A stretch of 14,423 nucleotides of DNA from an uncultured Eubacteriales bacterium. GTDB taxonomy: Bacteria > Bacillota > Clostridia > Oscillospirales > CAG-382. Shown here piece after piece: positions 1 to 5,966 of this stretch; position 1 is the stretch's first letter; each line of letters starts with the position of its first letter. Where the stretch lies: contig CAKSCV010000037.1 of the NCBI GenBank assembly GCA_934444645.1, positions 1 to 14,423 of the forward strand, read 5' to 3'. The notes beneath the pieces are model-generated. The model had not been told where the DNA came from. It did not search any database and saw only the letters and a list, made by a program, of their open reading frames with translations. Made by a program: the position numbers and the translations under genes.

Positions 1-1036
1 CAAAAAGTAACCAAAAAGCACGCGGGACTCCGTCCTGCGACCTCGATTCAAATCGCCGGTCGATACGGTGTTTTTGCTAAAACAACTGGCATTCATCAGG
101 TAACCGACAACGCAGAAAACAGCAGTTTTCCGGGTATCGCCGGCAATGATTTGAATCGGTGCGACGCTCCGGCTTTACAGCACAAAATTAGAGCGGAGAT
201 CAAAAGAATAGCTGCAGTCTTTGCAAACAGTAGGTTAAGGGTGGTGCGAATGGGAGGCGGAGGGTGGAAAAGAGTTGTTTTGGGTGGGAATAAAAAGGTT
301 GGTGCGAATAAAAGGCTTTTTGTACGTAAAAAAGGCAGCTTTTGAGGACAAAGCGTAAAGCTTTCTGTAAATGGAAAATCTTTGGTATGCGAAAATGGCA
401 AACTTTTTTCAACTCATGCAAAGCTATATATTTAAGGAAAAATTTTCTCAGTAAACTGCAGCATCAATTTCGCACCGCACCAAAGCTAACGAGCAGCTGC
501 AAATTTTATCCGCGACAACTTACTGTGAGCTTGCAGTACAATAACTCTTTTTCGAAAAACAACGGTCTTGCGTCTGCACTACGGTAGCCCTTTCGCACCG
601 ATTCAAAGCCTTTTCGCCGCCGTTTTGCAGGCAAAACCGGTTTCGGCAGAAGCCGCCGGAAATTTCTGCAAACTCACTTCCGGCAGAGCTTTGAATCGAG
701 GTCGCAGGACGGAGTCGTCTCCTTGAAACATGGTCGCCTTGCTCACGTCCGTTCGCAATTCTCCCTGTTTCGGCGGTCTCCGACGCACAAAAACTTGCCA
801 CCGGCAACTTTTTGCACGTCCGAGCATGCTTTTTGGTTACTTTTTGCACGATGCAAAAAGTGACAACTCGTATCCCTTTGCAGGGAGTTTCGAGGTTCCG
901 CAAACCTCGATTCAGCCCACCGCAGCGACAGCTTCGCACCGCAACAATTAAAACCTTTCAAGGAAGCTTCGAGGTTCTGCAAACCTCGAATCAGCACACA
1001 CAAACAACAAACTCATGCAAACCAATTAAATCCTTT
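1..1036. repeat. Composite palindromic intergenic element, copy A (left end outside the window)
   Basis: This stretch has no credible gene and is one of four copies of a long inverted-repeat element. Visible parts in order: the end of an H1 hairpin (1-20); an H2 hairpin of the GGACTCCGTCC type (24-40); module L (44-158), which opens CGATTCAAATC and closes GATTTGAATCG; a central spacer (159-598); module R (599-698), which opens CGATTCAAAGC and closes GCTTTGAATCG; an inverted H2 of the same GGACGGAGTC type (699-712); about 114 bp found only in this copy (713-826); an inverted H1 (stem 839-848 with 852-861); and two inverted tail units whose core hairpins GAGGTTYYGCAAACCTC lie near 891 and 970. 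The right boundary is AATTAAATCCTTT (1024-1036), also seen at the right edges of copies B and C. ORFs inside it are low-complexity and I do not call them. No transposase and no target-site duplication is visible. Confidence 0.85.
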
Positions 1037-1214
1037 TTCCGCCTTGCGGCGGTGTCCCTGCCGGGCCGGCACACGCCGTGTGCTTTTTCGCCGCCGCTTC
1101 GCGGCTTTTCTTTCCGCTTTGCGGCGGTGTCATGTTGCTGCCGCAACAAGCTTTGCGGCTTCGCAAAAAATCAAAATTTACATTTTATCCATATAACAGC
1201 ACGCACTTCGTGCT
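1037..1214. repeat. String of short GC-rich hairpins upstream of folT
   Basis: At least seven perfect or near-perfect short inverted repeats follow one another with 3-5 nt loops: CCGCC/GGCGG (1039-1052), GCACAC/GTGTGC (1069-1083), GCCGC/GCGGC (1093-1105), CCGC/GCGG (1114-1124), TGTTGC/GCAACA (1133-1148), TTTGCG/CGCAAA (1152-1167) and AGCACG/CGTGCT (1198-1214). It begins immediately after the right boundary of palindromic element A and ends at the folT promoter. None is followed by a T-run, so they are not ordinary terminators. A similar string lies upstream of aspS and shares the pairs CACAC/GTGTG and CCGCC/GGCGG. The function is unknown. Confidence 0.75.
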
Positions 1215-1219
1215 ATACT
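1211..1219 (+). promoter_or_regulatory. Extended -10 promoter for the THF riboswitch-folT transcript
   Basis: TGCTATACT gives an extended -10 (TG at 1211-1212 and TATACT at 1214-1219). The riboswitch core starts at about 1228, the right distance for a transcript beginning near 1226-1228. The -35 position (about 1191-1196, ATATAA) is a poor match, as tolerated by extended -10 promoters. The last hairpin of the upstream string (1198-1214) overlaps the TG and the first T of the -10. Confidence 0.6.
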
Positions 1220-1227
1220 ATATAAAA

Positions 1228-1358
1228 GGCAGAGTAGAGAGCCTTGCGTAAAGTGCCGACTGTACGGGGAGTTGACAGCCGGACGAAAAGCCGTTTTTGC
1301 CGTTTTTCAAAAAGGAAAAACCAAATTCGCTTGCGGTAACGCTCTCGCATCCCACTGC
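1228..1358 (+). ncRNA. THF (tetrahydrofolate) riboswitch
   Basis: The sequence carries the conserved blocks I associate with the THF riboswitch: GAGTAG (1232-1237), GCGTAAAGTGCC (1246-1257), GGGGAGTTG (1266-1274), GACGAAA (1282-1288), GCGGTAACG (1333-1341) and GCATCCCA (1347-1354). Outer helices can be drawn: P1 GCAG (1229-1232) with CTGC (1355-1358), and P2 GAGAGC (1237-1242) with GCTCTC (1341-1346). The purine-rich GGGGA can pair with TCCC in the 3' strand, like the pseudoknot of known examples. It lies directly upstream of folT, the classical partner gene. It should sense reduced folates and lower folate-transporter expression, probably through the terminator at 1412-1445. The assignment rests on motifs and context and has not been checked against a covariance model. 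Confidence 0.85.
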
Positions 1359-1411
1359 AAAAGAACATGGCCGACGGGTTTTTCCTGCTCCTTCGGTCTC
1401 AGTTGTTTTTG

Positions 1412-1445
1412 TGTGCGGACGTTTTGCCGCACATTTTTTGTTTTT
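1412..1445 (+). terminator. Intrinsic terminator (attenuator) between THF riboswitch and folT
   Basis: TGTGCGG (1412-1418) pairs perfectly with CCGCACA (1427-1433) around an 8 nt loop, followed by TTTTTTGTTTTT (1434-1445). It lies 54 bases after the riboswitch and about 60 bases before the folT start, so it would end transcription early inside the leader. Folate-dependent attenuation is the likely logic. I did not identify a clear anti-terminator pairing upstream. An ACGTCCG at 1451-1457 could pair with CGGACGT (1416-1422), but it is transcribed after the T-run. Confidence 0.75.
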
Positions 1446-1506
1446 GTGCGACGTCCGTACCGCCTTGTCACACCTTCCGCAAAACACTCCCAAGAAAGGT
1501 CGTCTT

Positions 1507-2157
1507 ATGCCAAAAACAATCCTCCGCACCACACACAATCCGCGCCTGTTTCGCACACCCTTCTCCAAAGACTATTGGACTTGCGCCTTTGGAGAACTGC
1601 GCAATCCGAAAATGTTAACGCTTGCCGCTCTGTTTATCGCCTTGCGTATGGTGATAAAGTATTTCAAAATTCCCGTTAACGATACTATGAACGTCTATTT
1701 TACCTTTGCGGTCAACGCACTCGGATCGTATCTCTATGGGCCGGCAGTCGGCTTTGTTTCGGGTGCCGCGTGCGATACGCTTTCGTTCCTCATCAAACCC
1801 AGCGGCCCGTATAACCCGGCATTTATGTTCATCGAAGCACTCGGTTCGTTCCTTTACGGCCTCTTTTTGTATCGGTCGCGCGTGTCGATTGTGCGTCTGT
1901 TTTTGTCCAAATTCTCGGTCAGCTTCCTTTGCAATATTTTTTTGACGCCGCTCTTTTTATCGCTTATGTACGGCAATAAATCCCTGTCGGCTCTCATGGC
2001 ATCCCGTATTCTGAAAAATGCCATGATGCTGCCGATTGAAACGGCGATTTTGGCGGTGCTGTTCTCGGTCATGCTGCCGGTGCTGCACCGTTCCAAGGCT
2101 GTGCCGTGGATTTCTGCTTCGGACGGAAGAATTGCCGTCGGCGCGTTCGGGTATTAA
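1507..2157 (+). CDS. folT: Folate ECF transporter S component (FolT)
   Basis: Membrane substrate-binding subunit of an energy-coupling factor transporter that imports folates. The start at 1507 is chosen for the AAGAAAGG SD at 1492-1499; reading upstream in this frame would run through the terminator and riboswitch. The 216 aa protein is a normal length for the family. Several hydrophobic helices are seen (about residues 36-53, 61-80, 82-97, 105-122, 128-152, 174-193). FolT-like signatures are LAALFIALRMVIKYFKIPV (39-57), the YGP...GFVSGA..D.LSFLIKP.GPYNP block (77-104) and SRILKNAMMLPIE (166-178). The AxxxA pattern in helix 1 (A40, A41, A45) fits docking to EcfT. No ecfA or ecfT is in the window, so the energising module must be shared from elsewhere. 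The THF riboswitch upstream supports folate as the substrate. The next gene follows after 15 bases, so the two are probably co-transcribed. Confidence 0.93.
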   Translation: MPKTILRTTHNPRLFRTPFSKDYWTCAFGELRNPKMLTLAALFIALRMVIKYFKIPVNDTMNVYFTFAVNALGSYLYGPAVGFVSGAACDTLSFLIKPSGPYNPAFMFIEALGSFLYGLFLYRSRVSIVRLFLSKFSVSFLCNIFLTPLFLSLMYGNKSLSALMASRILKNAMMLPIETAILAVLFSVMLPVLHRSKAVPWISASDGRIAVGAFGY

Positions 2158-2172
2158 AAGGATAGTATCATT

Positions 2173-2964
2173 ATGGAAGAAAACGGAAAAATCCGGGAAA
2201 CGATCCGGCAGGTTCTCGCGTCTTTTCAGATCACCGAAATCGCTTTTTTGGAGGCAGCGCATTTCCGCATTCTCCAGCCGCATCTTATGCCGGAGAATAT
2301 CCAAAGCGCCGCCCTATGGCTCATGCCGTACTATACCGGCGCTCATCCGGATCGGAATGTATCGCTTTACAGCGTCAGCAAGGATTATCACCTGTTTTCA
2401 AGAACGGTTGGAAACGCCCTTGTTTCGGCTCTTTCGGAAGAGTATCCGAACGAATGCTTCAAAGCCTTTTGTGACAGCTCTCCCATCGATGAGGTTGGCG
2501 CGGCTTTACAGGCCGGACTTGGTGCTGTCGGGAAAAACCGGTTACTAATCCATCCGGTTTACGGAAGCTATGTGTTTATCGGGTCGCTTCTTATGAGCGT
2601 AAAGATTCCGTGCGAACCGCCGAAACCGGTCAAAACCTGCTTAAATTGCGGCATGTGCGGCAAAGCGTGTGCCTTTTTGCGCGGCGAGAGCGAGGTCTGT
2701 TTTTCCGAGCTCAATCAACGGAAGGTGCTGTCCGAAAGGGAGCTTGCCGCCGTCAAAAGCCGGCCGATCCGCTGGGGCTGTGATATCTGTCAAGAGGTCT
2801 GCCCGATGAATCGGAAGGTGCCGCTCACGCCCATCTCTTTCTTTTACGAAGATATTTTGGAAAATGTCACGGCGGAGATGTTAGACGGCATGAGCAAAGC
2901 GGATTTTCGGCAACGTGCCTATGCCTGGCGCGGCAAAAAAACCATTCGGCGGAATGTCGAGTAA
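2173..2964 (+). CDS. Epoxyqueuosine reductase (QueG)-like protein, short form with two 4Fe-4S sites
   Basis: Cytosolic, by homology a cobalamin- and Fe-S-dependent reductase. QueG converts epoxyqueuosine to queuosine in tRNA. Visible signatures: SKDYH (69-73), corresponding to the DYH of QueG; DSSPIDEVGAALQAGLGAVG (101-120) followed by KN, the catalytic-Asp and B12-binding region; eight cysteines for two 4Fe-4S clusters (C156, C159, C162, C166, C176, C203, C206, C210), in the order CX2CX2CX3C then CX2CX3CP; and a C-terminal GKKTIRRN block (254-261) like the GR..L.RN of QueG. At 263 aa it is about 100 residues shorter than typical QueG and ends where that protein's HEAT-like tail would begin. 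It may therefore be a QueG relative of different function. Start 2173 has AAAGG at 2157-2161. It lies 15 bases after folT and before a strong terminator, so folT and this gene form a two-gene operon. Confidence 0.8.
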   Translation: MEENGKIRETIRQVLASFQITEIAFLEAAHFRILQPHLMPENIQSAALWLMPYYTGAHPDRNVSLYSVSKDYHLFSRTVGNALVSALSEEYPNECFKAFCDSSPIDEVGAALQAGLGAVGKNRLLIHPVYGSYVFIGSLLMSVKIPCEPPKPVKTCLNCGMCGKACAFLRGESEVCFSELNQRKVLSERELAAVKSRPIRWGCDICQEVCPMNRKVPLTPISFFYEDILENVTAEMLDGMSKADFRQRAYAWRGKKTIRRNVE

Positions 2965-2967
2965 ACA

Positions 2968-3005
2968 AAAAAACGCCGAGGTTTGCGAAACCTCGGCGTT
3001 TTTCG
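2968..3005 (+). terminator. Intrinsic terminator of the folT operon
   Basis: Starting 3 bases after the stop codon, an A-tract and AACGCCGAGGTTT pair with AAACCTCGGCGTT around a GCG loop, followed by TTT (arms 2972-2984 and 2988-3000, T-run 2999-3003). The stem is perfect and partly bidirectional because of the flanking A and T tracts. Its core GAGGTTTGCGAAACCTC is the same as the core hairpin of the palindromic repeat tail units. Confidence 0.9.
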
Positions 3006-3112
3006 AAAAAGAGTTATTGTACTGCAAGCTTACAGCGGCAAGTGCTATTCTAAAAGGGCAGCTACTCGTTTAGCTTTGGTGCGGTGGAAAGTTGGAGTTT
3101 TGCAATGCTGAA
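3001..3112 (-). repeat. Partial copy of the palindromic element's central/right segment
   Basis: Read as the reverse complement, this stretch matches the block just left of module R in the complete copies (for example 13569-13681 and 7862-7968). It carries TTCGAAAAAGAGTTATTG, TACTGCAAGCTTACAGCGGC and GGTGCGGTGGAAAGTTGG. Details such as GCTTACAGCGGCAAG and GTTGGAGTTTTGCA are closest to copy D rather than the adjacent copy B. It abuts the folT-operon terminator and lies in the opposite orientation to the equivalent part of copy B. It looks like a truncated relic. Confidence 0.7.
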
Positions 3113-3142
3113 ACAAGGTTTGATAAACCTCGGAAAGTTCCA

Positions 3143-4289
3143 AAAGGATTTAATTGGGTTGTACAGATTTGTTGTTTTAGTGCGCTGTTTCGAGGTTTGC
3201 AGAACCTCGGAGCTCCCTTAAAAAGGTTTTAATTGTTGCGGTGTGAAGCTGTGGTTGCGGTACACTGCTTCGAGGTTTGCAAAACCTCGAAGCTTCCTGC
3301 AAAGGAGACGTTTTTACGTTCTTTTTGCGTCGTGCAAAAAGTAACCAAAAAGCATGCCAGAGGTTTGCGAACCTCTGGACTCCGGGGAGCGATTCAAATC
3401 GCCGGTCGATACGGTGTTTTTGCGAAAACAACCGGCGTTCATCAGGTAACCGGTTTTGTGAAAAGCTGCAACTTCGCCGGGTATCGCCGGCAATGATTTG
3501 AATCGGTGCGACGCTCCGGCTTTACAGCACAAAATTAAAGTGAAGAGCAAAAGAACGGCTGTATTCTTTGCAAACAGTAGGTTAAGGGTGGTGCGAATGG
3601 GAGATGGAGGGCAGAAAAGGATTGCTTTGGATAGTAAATAGGGAAAGGTTTGTGCGAAAGAAAGGCTTTTGGTACATAAAAAAAGCGGCTTTTGAGGACA
3701 AAGCGTAAAGCTTTCTGCAAAAGAAAATCTTTTGGTTTGCGGAAAAGGCAGTTTTTTCAGCCCATATAAAGCCAACCGATAAAGAAAAACTTTTTCTAAG
3801 CGCACTGCGGCAACAACTTCCCACCGCACCAAAGCTAACGTGCAGCAACCCTTTTAGAATACCGCTTGCTGCTGTGAGCTTGCAGTACAATAATCCATTT
3901 TCGAAAAATATCAGTCTTGCGTCTGCACTACGGTAACCCTTTCGCACCGATTCAAAGCCTTTACGCCGGCGTTTTGCAGGCAAAACCGGTTTCGGCAGAA
4001 GCCGCCGGAAATTTTTGCAAAATCATTTCCGGCAGAGCTTTGAATCGTCCCCGGAGTCCAGAGGTTCGCAAACCTCTGGTGTACTTTTGGTTCTTTTCGT
4101 ACAAGCGAAAAGCACGAAAAACGTCCCTTTCGCAGGGAGCCTCGAGGTTCTGCAAACCTCGAATCAGCGCACCGCAGTGACATCTTCGCACCGCAACAAT
4201 TAAAACCTTTCAAGGAAGAATCGAGGTTTTGCAAACCTCGATTCAGCGCACAAAGATAACACATTCGTACAAACTAAATTAAATCCTTT
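3143..4289. repeat. Composite palindromic intergenic element, copy B (complete)
   Basis: This copy is intact end to end. Outer boundaries AAAGGATTTAATT (3143-3155) and AATTAAATCCTTT (4277-4289) are exact inverted repeats. Inside: tail units with core hairpins CGAGGTTTGC.RAACCTCG at 3191 and 3271 (80 bp apart); H1 stem CTTTTTGC/GCAAAAAG (3321-3341); H2 CCAGAGGTTTGCGAACCTCTGG-type (3357-3378); module L (3390-3505); a 442 bp central spacer; module R (3948-4047); inverted H2 (4058-4079); inverted H1 of the other sequence type, CTTTTCG/CGAAAAG (4093-4112); and inverted tail units at 4143 and 4222. A degenerate extra tail unit may lie at 3115-3142 (GGTTTGATAAACCTC). Small ORFs on both strands inside are not credible genes. 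No target-site duplication is visible next to the boundaries. Confidence 0.9.
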
Positions 4290-4307
4290 GCTGCTCCGCG
4301 GCAACTT

Positions 4308-4375
4308 CCTACTTTTTGGCAGCGCAAAAAGTAGGACAAAAACGCATTCCCTCGCAGGGAACCTCGCGGTTTCGC
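4308..4375. repeat. Degenerate H1-plus-tail remnant of the palindromic element
   Basis: CCTACTTTTT (4308-4317) pairs perfectly with AAAAAGTAGG (4326-4335), followed by a TTCCC/GGGAA hairpin (4346-4360) and CCTCGCGGTTTCGCA. The order and wording match the inverted H1, CCCTTTGCAGGGA and GAGGTT series at the right arms of copies A-D, but with changed sequence. It is read as a decayed or variant arm. Confidence 0.5.
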
Positions 4376-4404
4376 ATAAACATCATGAAAATCCTCAAAA
4401 CACC

Positions 4405-4433
4405 TTGCAAATGTACAAAAACTGTGGTATAAT
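4405..4433 (+). promoter_or_regulatory. Sigma-A promoter for the HTH-corA unit
   Basis: TTGCAA (4405-4410), a 17 bp spacer and TATAAT (4428-4433), with a TGG extended -10 (4425-4427). Spacing and -10 are consensus. The first start codon is 42 bases downstream of the -10, and the SD GGGAGAG is at 4461-4467. Confidence 0.85.
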
Positions 4434-4475
4434 CCATCTGTAAAACCATGCCGCACCGTCGGGAGAGATTATTAA

Positions 4476-4844
4476 ATGAAAAAAAGCGAGCCCTTTAACC
4501 GAAAAATTTTTGCCATGTTACTTGAAAAAGCAAAAGGCGACCGCTCCACCAAGCAGTTTGCCGCCGATTGCGGCATCAGCTATGTCCAGCTCCACAAGCT
4601 TGAATTGCAGGCACAGCCCGGTGCTCCCGGTATGAAGCTTATCACCAAGCTTGCAGCCAACAGCGCCGGAGGAATCGAACTGAAGGATTATCTGCTCGCC
4701 GCCGGAAAGACGCAAAAGCCGGACCAAGCATCCGTTAAAAAGAAAAAATCCCTTAACATCCAAAAAATGTACGAAAACCTTTCTGCCGGTCAGCAAAAAA
4801 CCGTCTATGATTTCATGGACTATCTTGCCAATTATAAAAAGTAA
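4476..4844 (+). CDS. Small helix-turn-helix (XRE-like) DNA-binding protein
   Basis: A 122 aa basic protein, probably a cytosolic transcriptional regulator. Residues about 14-77 look like an HTH_XRE domain: FAMLLEKAKGDRSTKQFAAD (12-31) then CGISYVQLHKLELQA (32-46), where FAADCGIS is the turn between helices 2 and 3 and SYVQLHKLE the recognition helix. The segment MKLITKLA...GGIELKDYLLAAG (53-77) matches the family's usual L.KLA..L.V....L..AAG tail. A lysine-rich linker (88-91) leads to a C-terminal helix (LNIQKMYENLSAGQQKTVYD). No ligand or catalytic domain is visible. Start 4476 has GGGAGAG at 4461-4467. The stop is 12 bases before the CorA start, so the two are likely co-transcribed from the promoter at 4405-4433. 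Whether it regulates corA or something else cannot be told. Confidence 0.75.
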   Translation: MKKSEPFNRKIFAMLLEKAKGDRSTKQFAADCGISYVQLHKLELQAQPGAPGMKLITKLAANSAGGIELKDYLLAAGKTQKPDQASVKKKKSLNIQKMYENLSAGQQKTVYDFMDYLANYKK

Positions 4845-4856
4845 GCGGTGAATTCT

Positions 4857-5798
4857 ATGAAGCTCTTTTGTCTGGATACGCTGTTACGGGAAATACCGGA
4901 AGACGCGCTCCCCGAAAACGGCAAAACCGTCTATTTGCTCGATGCCGCCGCCTTTTCCAAAATTGCTGAAGGCGTGCCGCATAAAAAGAAGGTCTTGCAG
5001 GATCTGTCCGTCGTGCAGTATTGCAAAGCCGAGCTGTACGGCTCTTGCATCCTCGGCATGATCGAAGTGCCGCTCATCAAGCCCGAAAATTGCGATTCGC
5101 CGCAAAAGGCCTTGACCGAGCGCCTGCATTTCGGCTTTTTTATTGAAAAAAACGCCTTGTTTCTCATCGGTGAGACCGAAAAGCTGCTGCCGTATATGCA
5201 CCGCATGAAGGAAAACCGCTTTTCCGCTTCTTTAACGTTGCCCGGCTTTTTCTGTATGCTGTTCAACTCCTTTTTCGAAAACGATGCTGCATTTTTGCAA
5301 AATCTGGAAAAAAAGCTTGCCGCCATCGAGGATTCGCTTGCCGGGGACGTGCCGAAGGGCTTCCGCAAGCAGATTTTTCCGTTACGCAAAAATTTGATGC
5401 ATTTGGACGCTTATTACGACGAATGTATTTCGCTCTGTTCCGCCATGCGCGCCAATACCAACGGGATGCTTGCCGAAGAGGATTTACTTTCCTACGGCTA
5501 TCTGTGCGACAGAGCTTCACGGCTTGCAGCGCGCGTCGATTACCTGCGCGAATATGTGCTGCAATTACGCGAAACCTATCGCGAATTGCTCGACGAACGG
5601 CAGAACAAGAACACCACGCTGCTTGCCGTGGTATCGGCGGTGTTTCTGCCGCTGTCGCTGCTTGCCGGCTGGTATGGCATGAATTTCCGCAATATGCCGG
5701 AGTTAAATTCCGAATATGGCTATCCGATCGTGTTTGTTCTCAGTCTTGCGATCGTGATTATTGAAATTGTTTTCTTTAAGAAGCATCATTTGCTGTAA
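4857..5798 (+). CDS. corA: CorA-family divalent metal ion (Mg2+/Co2+) transporter
   Basis: Inner-membrane channel of the CorA/2-TM-GxN family, normally a homopentamer that lets Mg2+ (also Co2+, Ni2+) in. The protein is 313 aa from ATG 4857, a typical length. A cytosolic N-terminal alpha/beta domain is followed by a long helical stalk (about residues 145-250, including the LREYVLQLRETYRELLDERQ region). TM1 (about 253-273) ends in the family signature YGMNF (GMN about 274-276), then the acidic periplasmic loop MPELNSEYGYP and TM2 (about 288-305), and a short basic tail FFKKHHLL. I chose ATG 4857 because GGTGA (4847-4851) is a plausible SD five bases upstream; an in-frame GTG at 4848 would add three residues. 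It follows the HTH gene by 12 bases. The conserved GMN and MPEL make the family secure; the symbol is by family, as paralogues exist. Confidence 0.88.
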   Translation: MKLFCLDTLLREIPEDALPENGKTVYLLDAAAFSKIAEGVPHKKKVLQDLSVVQYCKAELYGSCILGMIEVPLIKPENCDSPQKALTERLHFGFFIEKNALFLIGETEKLLPYMHRMKENRFSASLTLPGFFCMLFNSFFENDAAFLQNLEKKLAAIEDSLAGDVPKGFRKQIFPLRKNLMHLDAYYDECISLCSAMRANTNGMLAEEDLLSYGYLCDRASRLAARVDYLREYVLQLRETYRELLDERQNKNTTLLAVVSAVFLPLSLLAGWYGMNFRNMPELNSEYGYPIVFVLSLAIVIIEIVFFKKHHLL

Positions 5799-5818
5799 AA
5801 TTACGAAAAGCTTCTCTC

Positions 5819-5881
5819 ATGAACAAAGTATTTTTTATCGCAGATACACATTTCGGAGAAGATGCTATACGCCCATCGAAT
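5819..5881 (+). pseudogene. N-terminal fragment of a metallophosphoesterase gene
   Basis: The reading frame from ATG 5819 begins MNKVFFIADTHFGEDAIRPS. ADTHFG followed by I..SN is the usual start of calcineurin-like phosphoesterases (metal-binding D-x-H-x-G). After about 20 residues the similarity stops and the sequence becomes AT-rich, containing the candidate hisS promoter. The frame then runs on into hisS in another phase, ending at 6049, and has no further family motifs. There is no good SD. I read it as the 5' scrap of a deleted gene; a very short functional peptide is possible but unlikely. Confidence 0.55.
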
Positions 5882-5908
5882 TTGAAAAAAATAAAGTATA
5901 ATTATAAT
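5882..5908 (+). promoter_or_regulatory. Candidate promoter for hisS
   Basis: TTGAAA (5882-5887) with TATAAT at 5903-5908 (15 bp spacer); a second overlapping TATAAT lies at 5897-5902. The spacer is short of ideal, so the exact -35/-10 pairing is uncertain. It leaves a leader of about 50 bases with no T-box-like structure. Confidence 0.5.
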
Positions 5909-5966
5909 AAGGAAGCAATTTTTATTCTTTCCGGTTCATCACTTTCCTCAAAGGAGTTTATTAAAT

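Noticed and set aside
41..60. GATTCAAATC resembling a tRNA T-loop
   Set aside because: It closes with the inverted partner GATTTGAATCG about 100 bases away; no acceptor, D-arm or anticodon arm can be drawn around it.
231..270. AGGGTGGTGCG resembling the T-box antiterminator sequence AGGGTGGNACCGCG
   Set aside because: It occurs in the spacers of several element copies regardless of the downstream gene, lacks the full motif and specifier stem, and is far from any synthetase start.
1297..1506. Longer in-frame folT start at 1297
   Set aside because: The extra 70 residues would overlap the THF riboswitch and its terminator; ATG 1507 has a good SD and gives the normal FolT length.
3314..3832. 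A 172-codon minus-strand ORF inside element copy B
   Set aside because: Low-complexity repeat translation with no start signal. It spans the L module and spacer, which are explained by the palindromic element.
3112..4300. Insertion sequence or classical transposon
   Set aside because: No transposase frame, no clear target-site duplication, and long internally repetitive arms instead of short terminal repeats. A non-autonomous mobile origin stays open.
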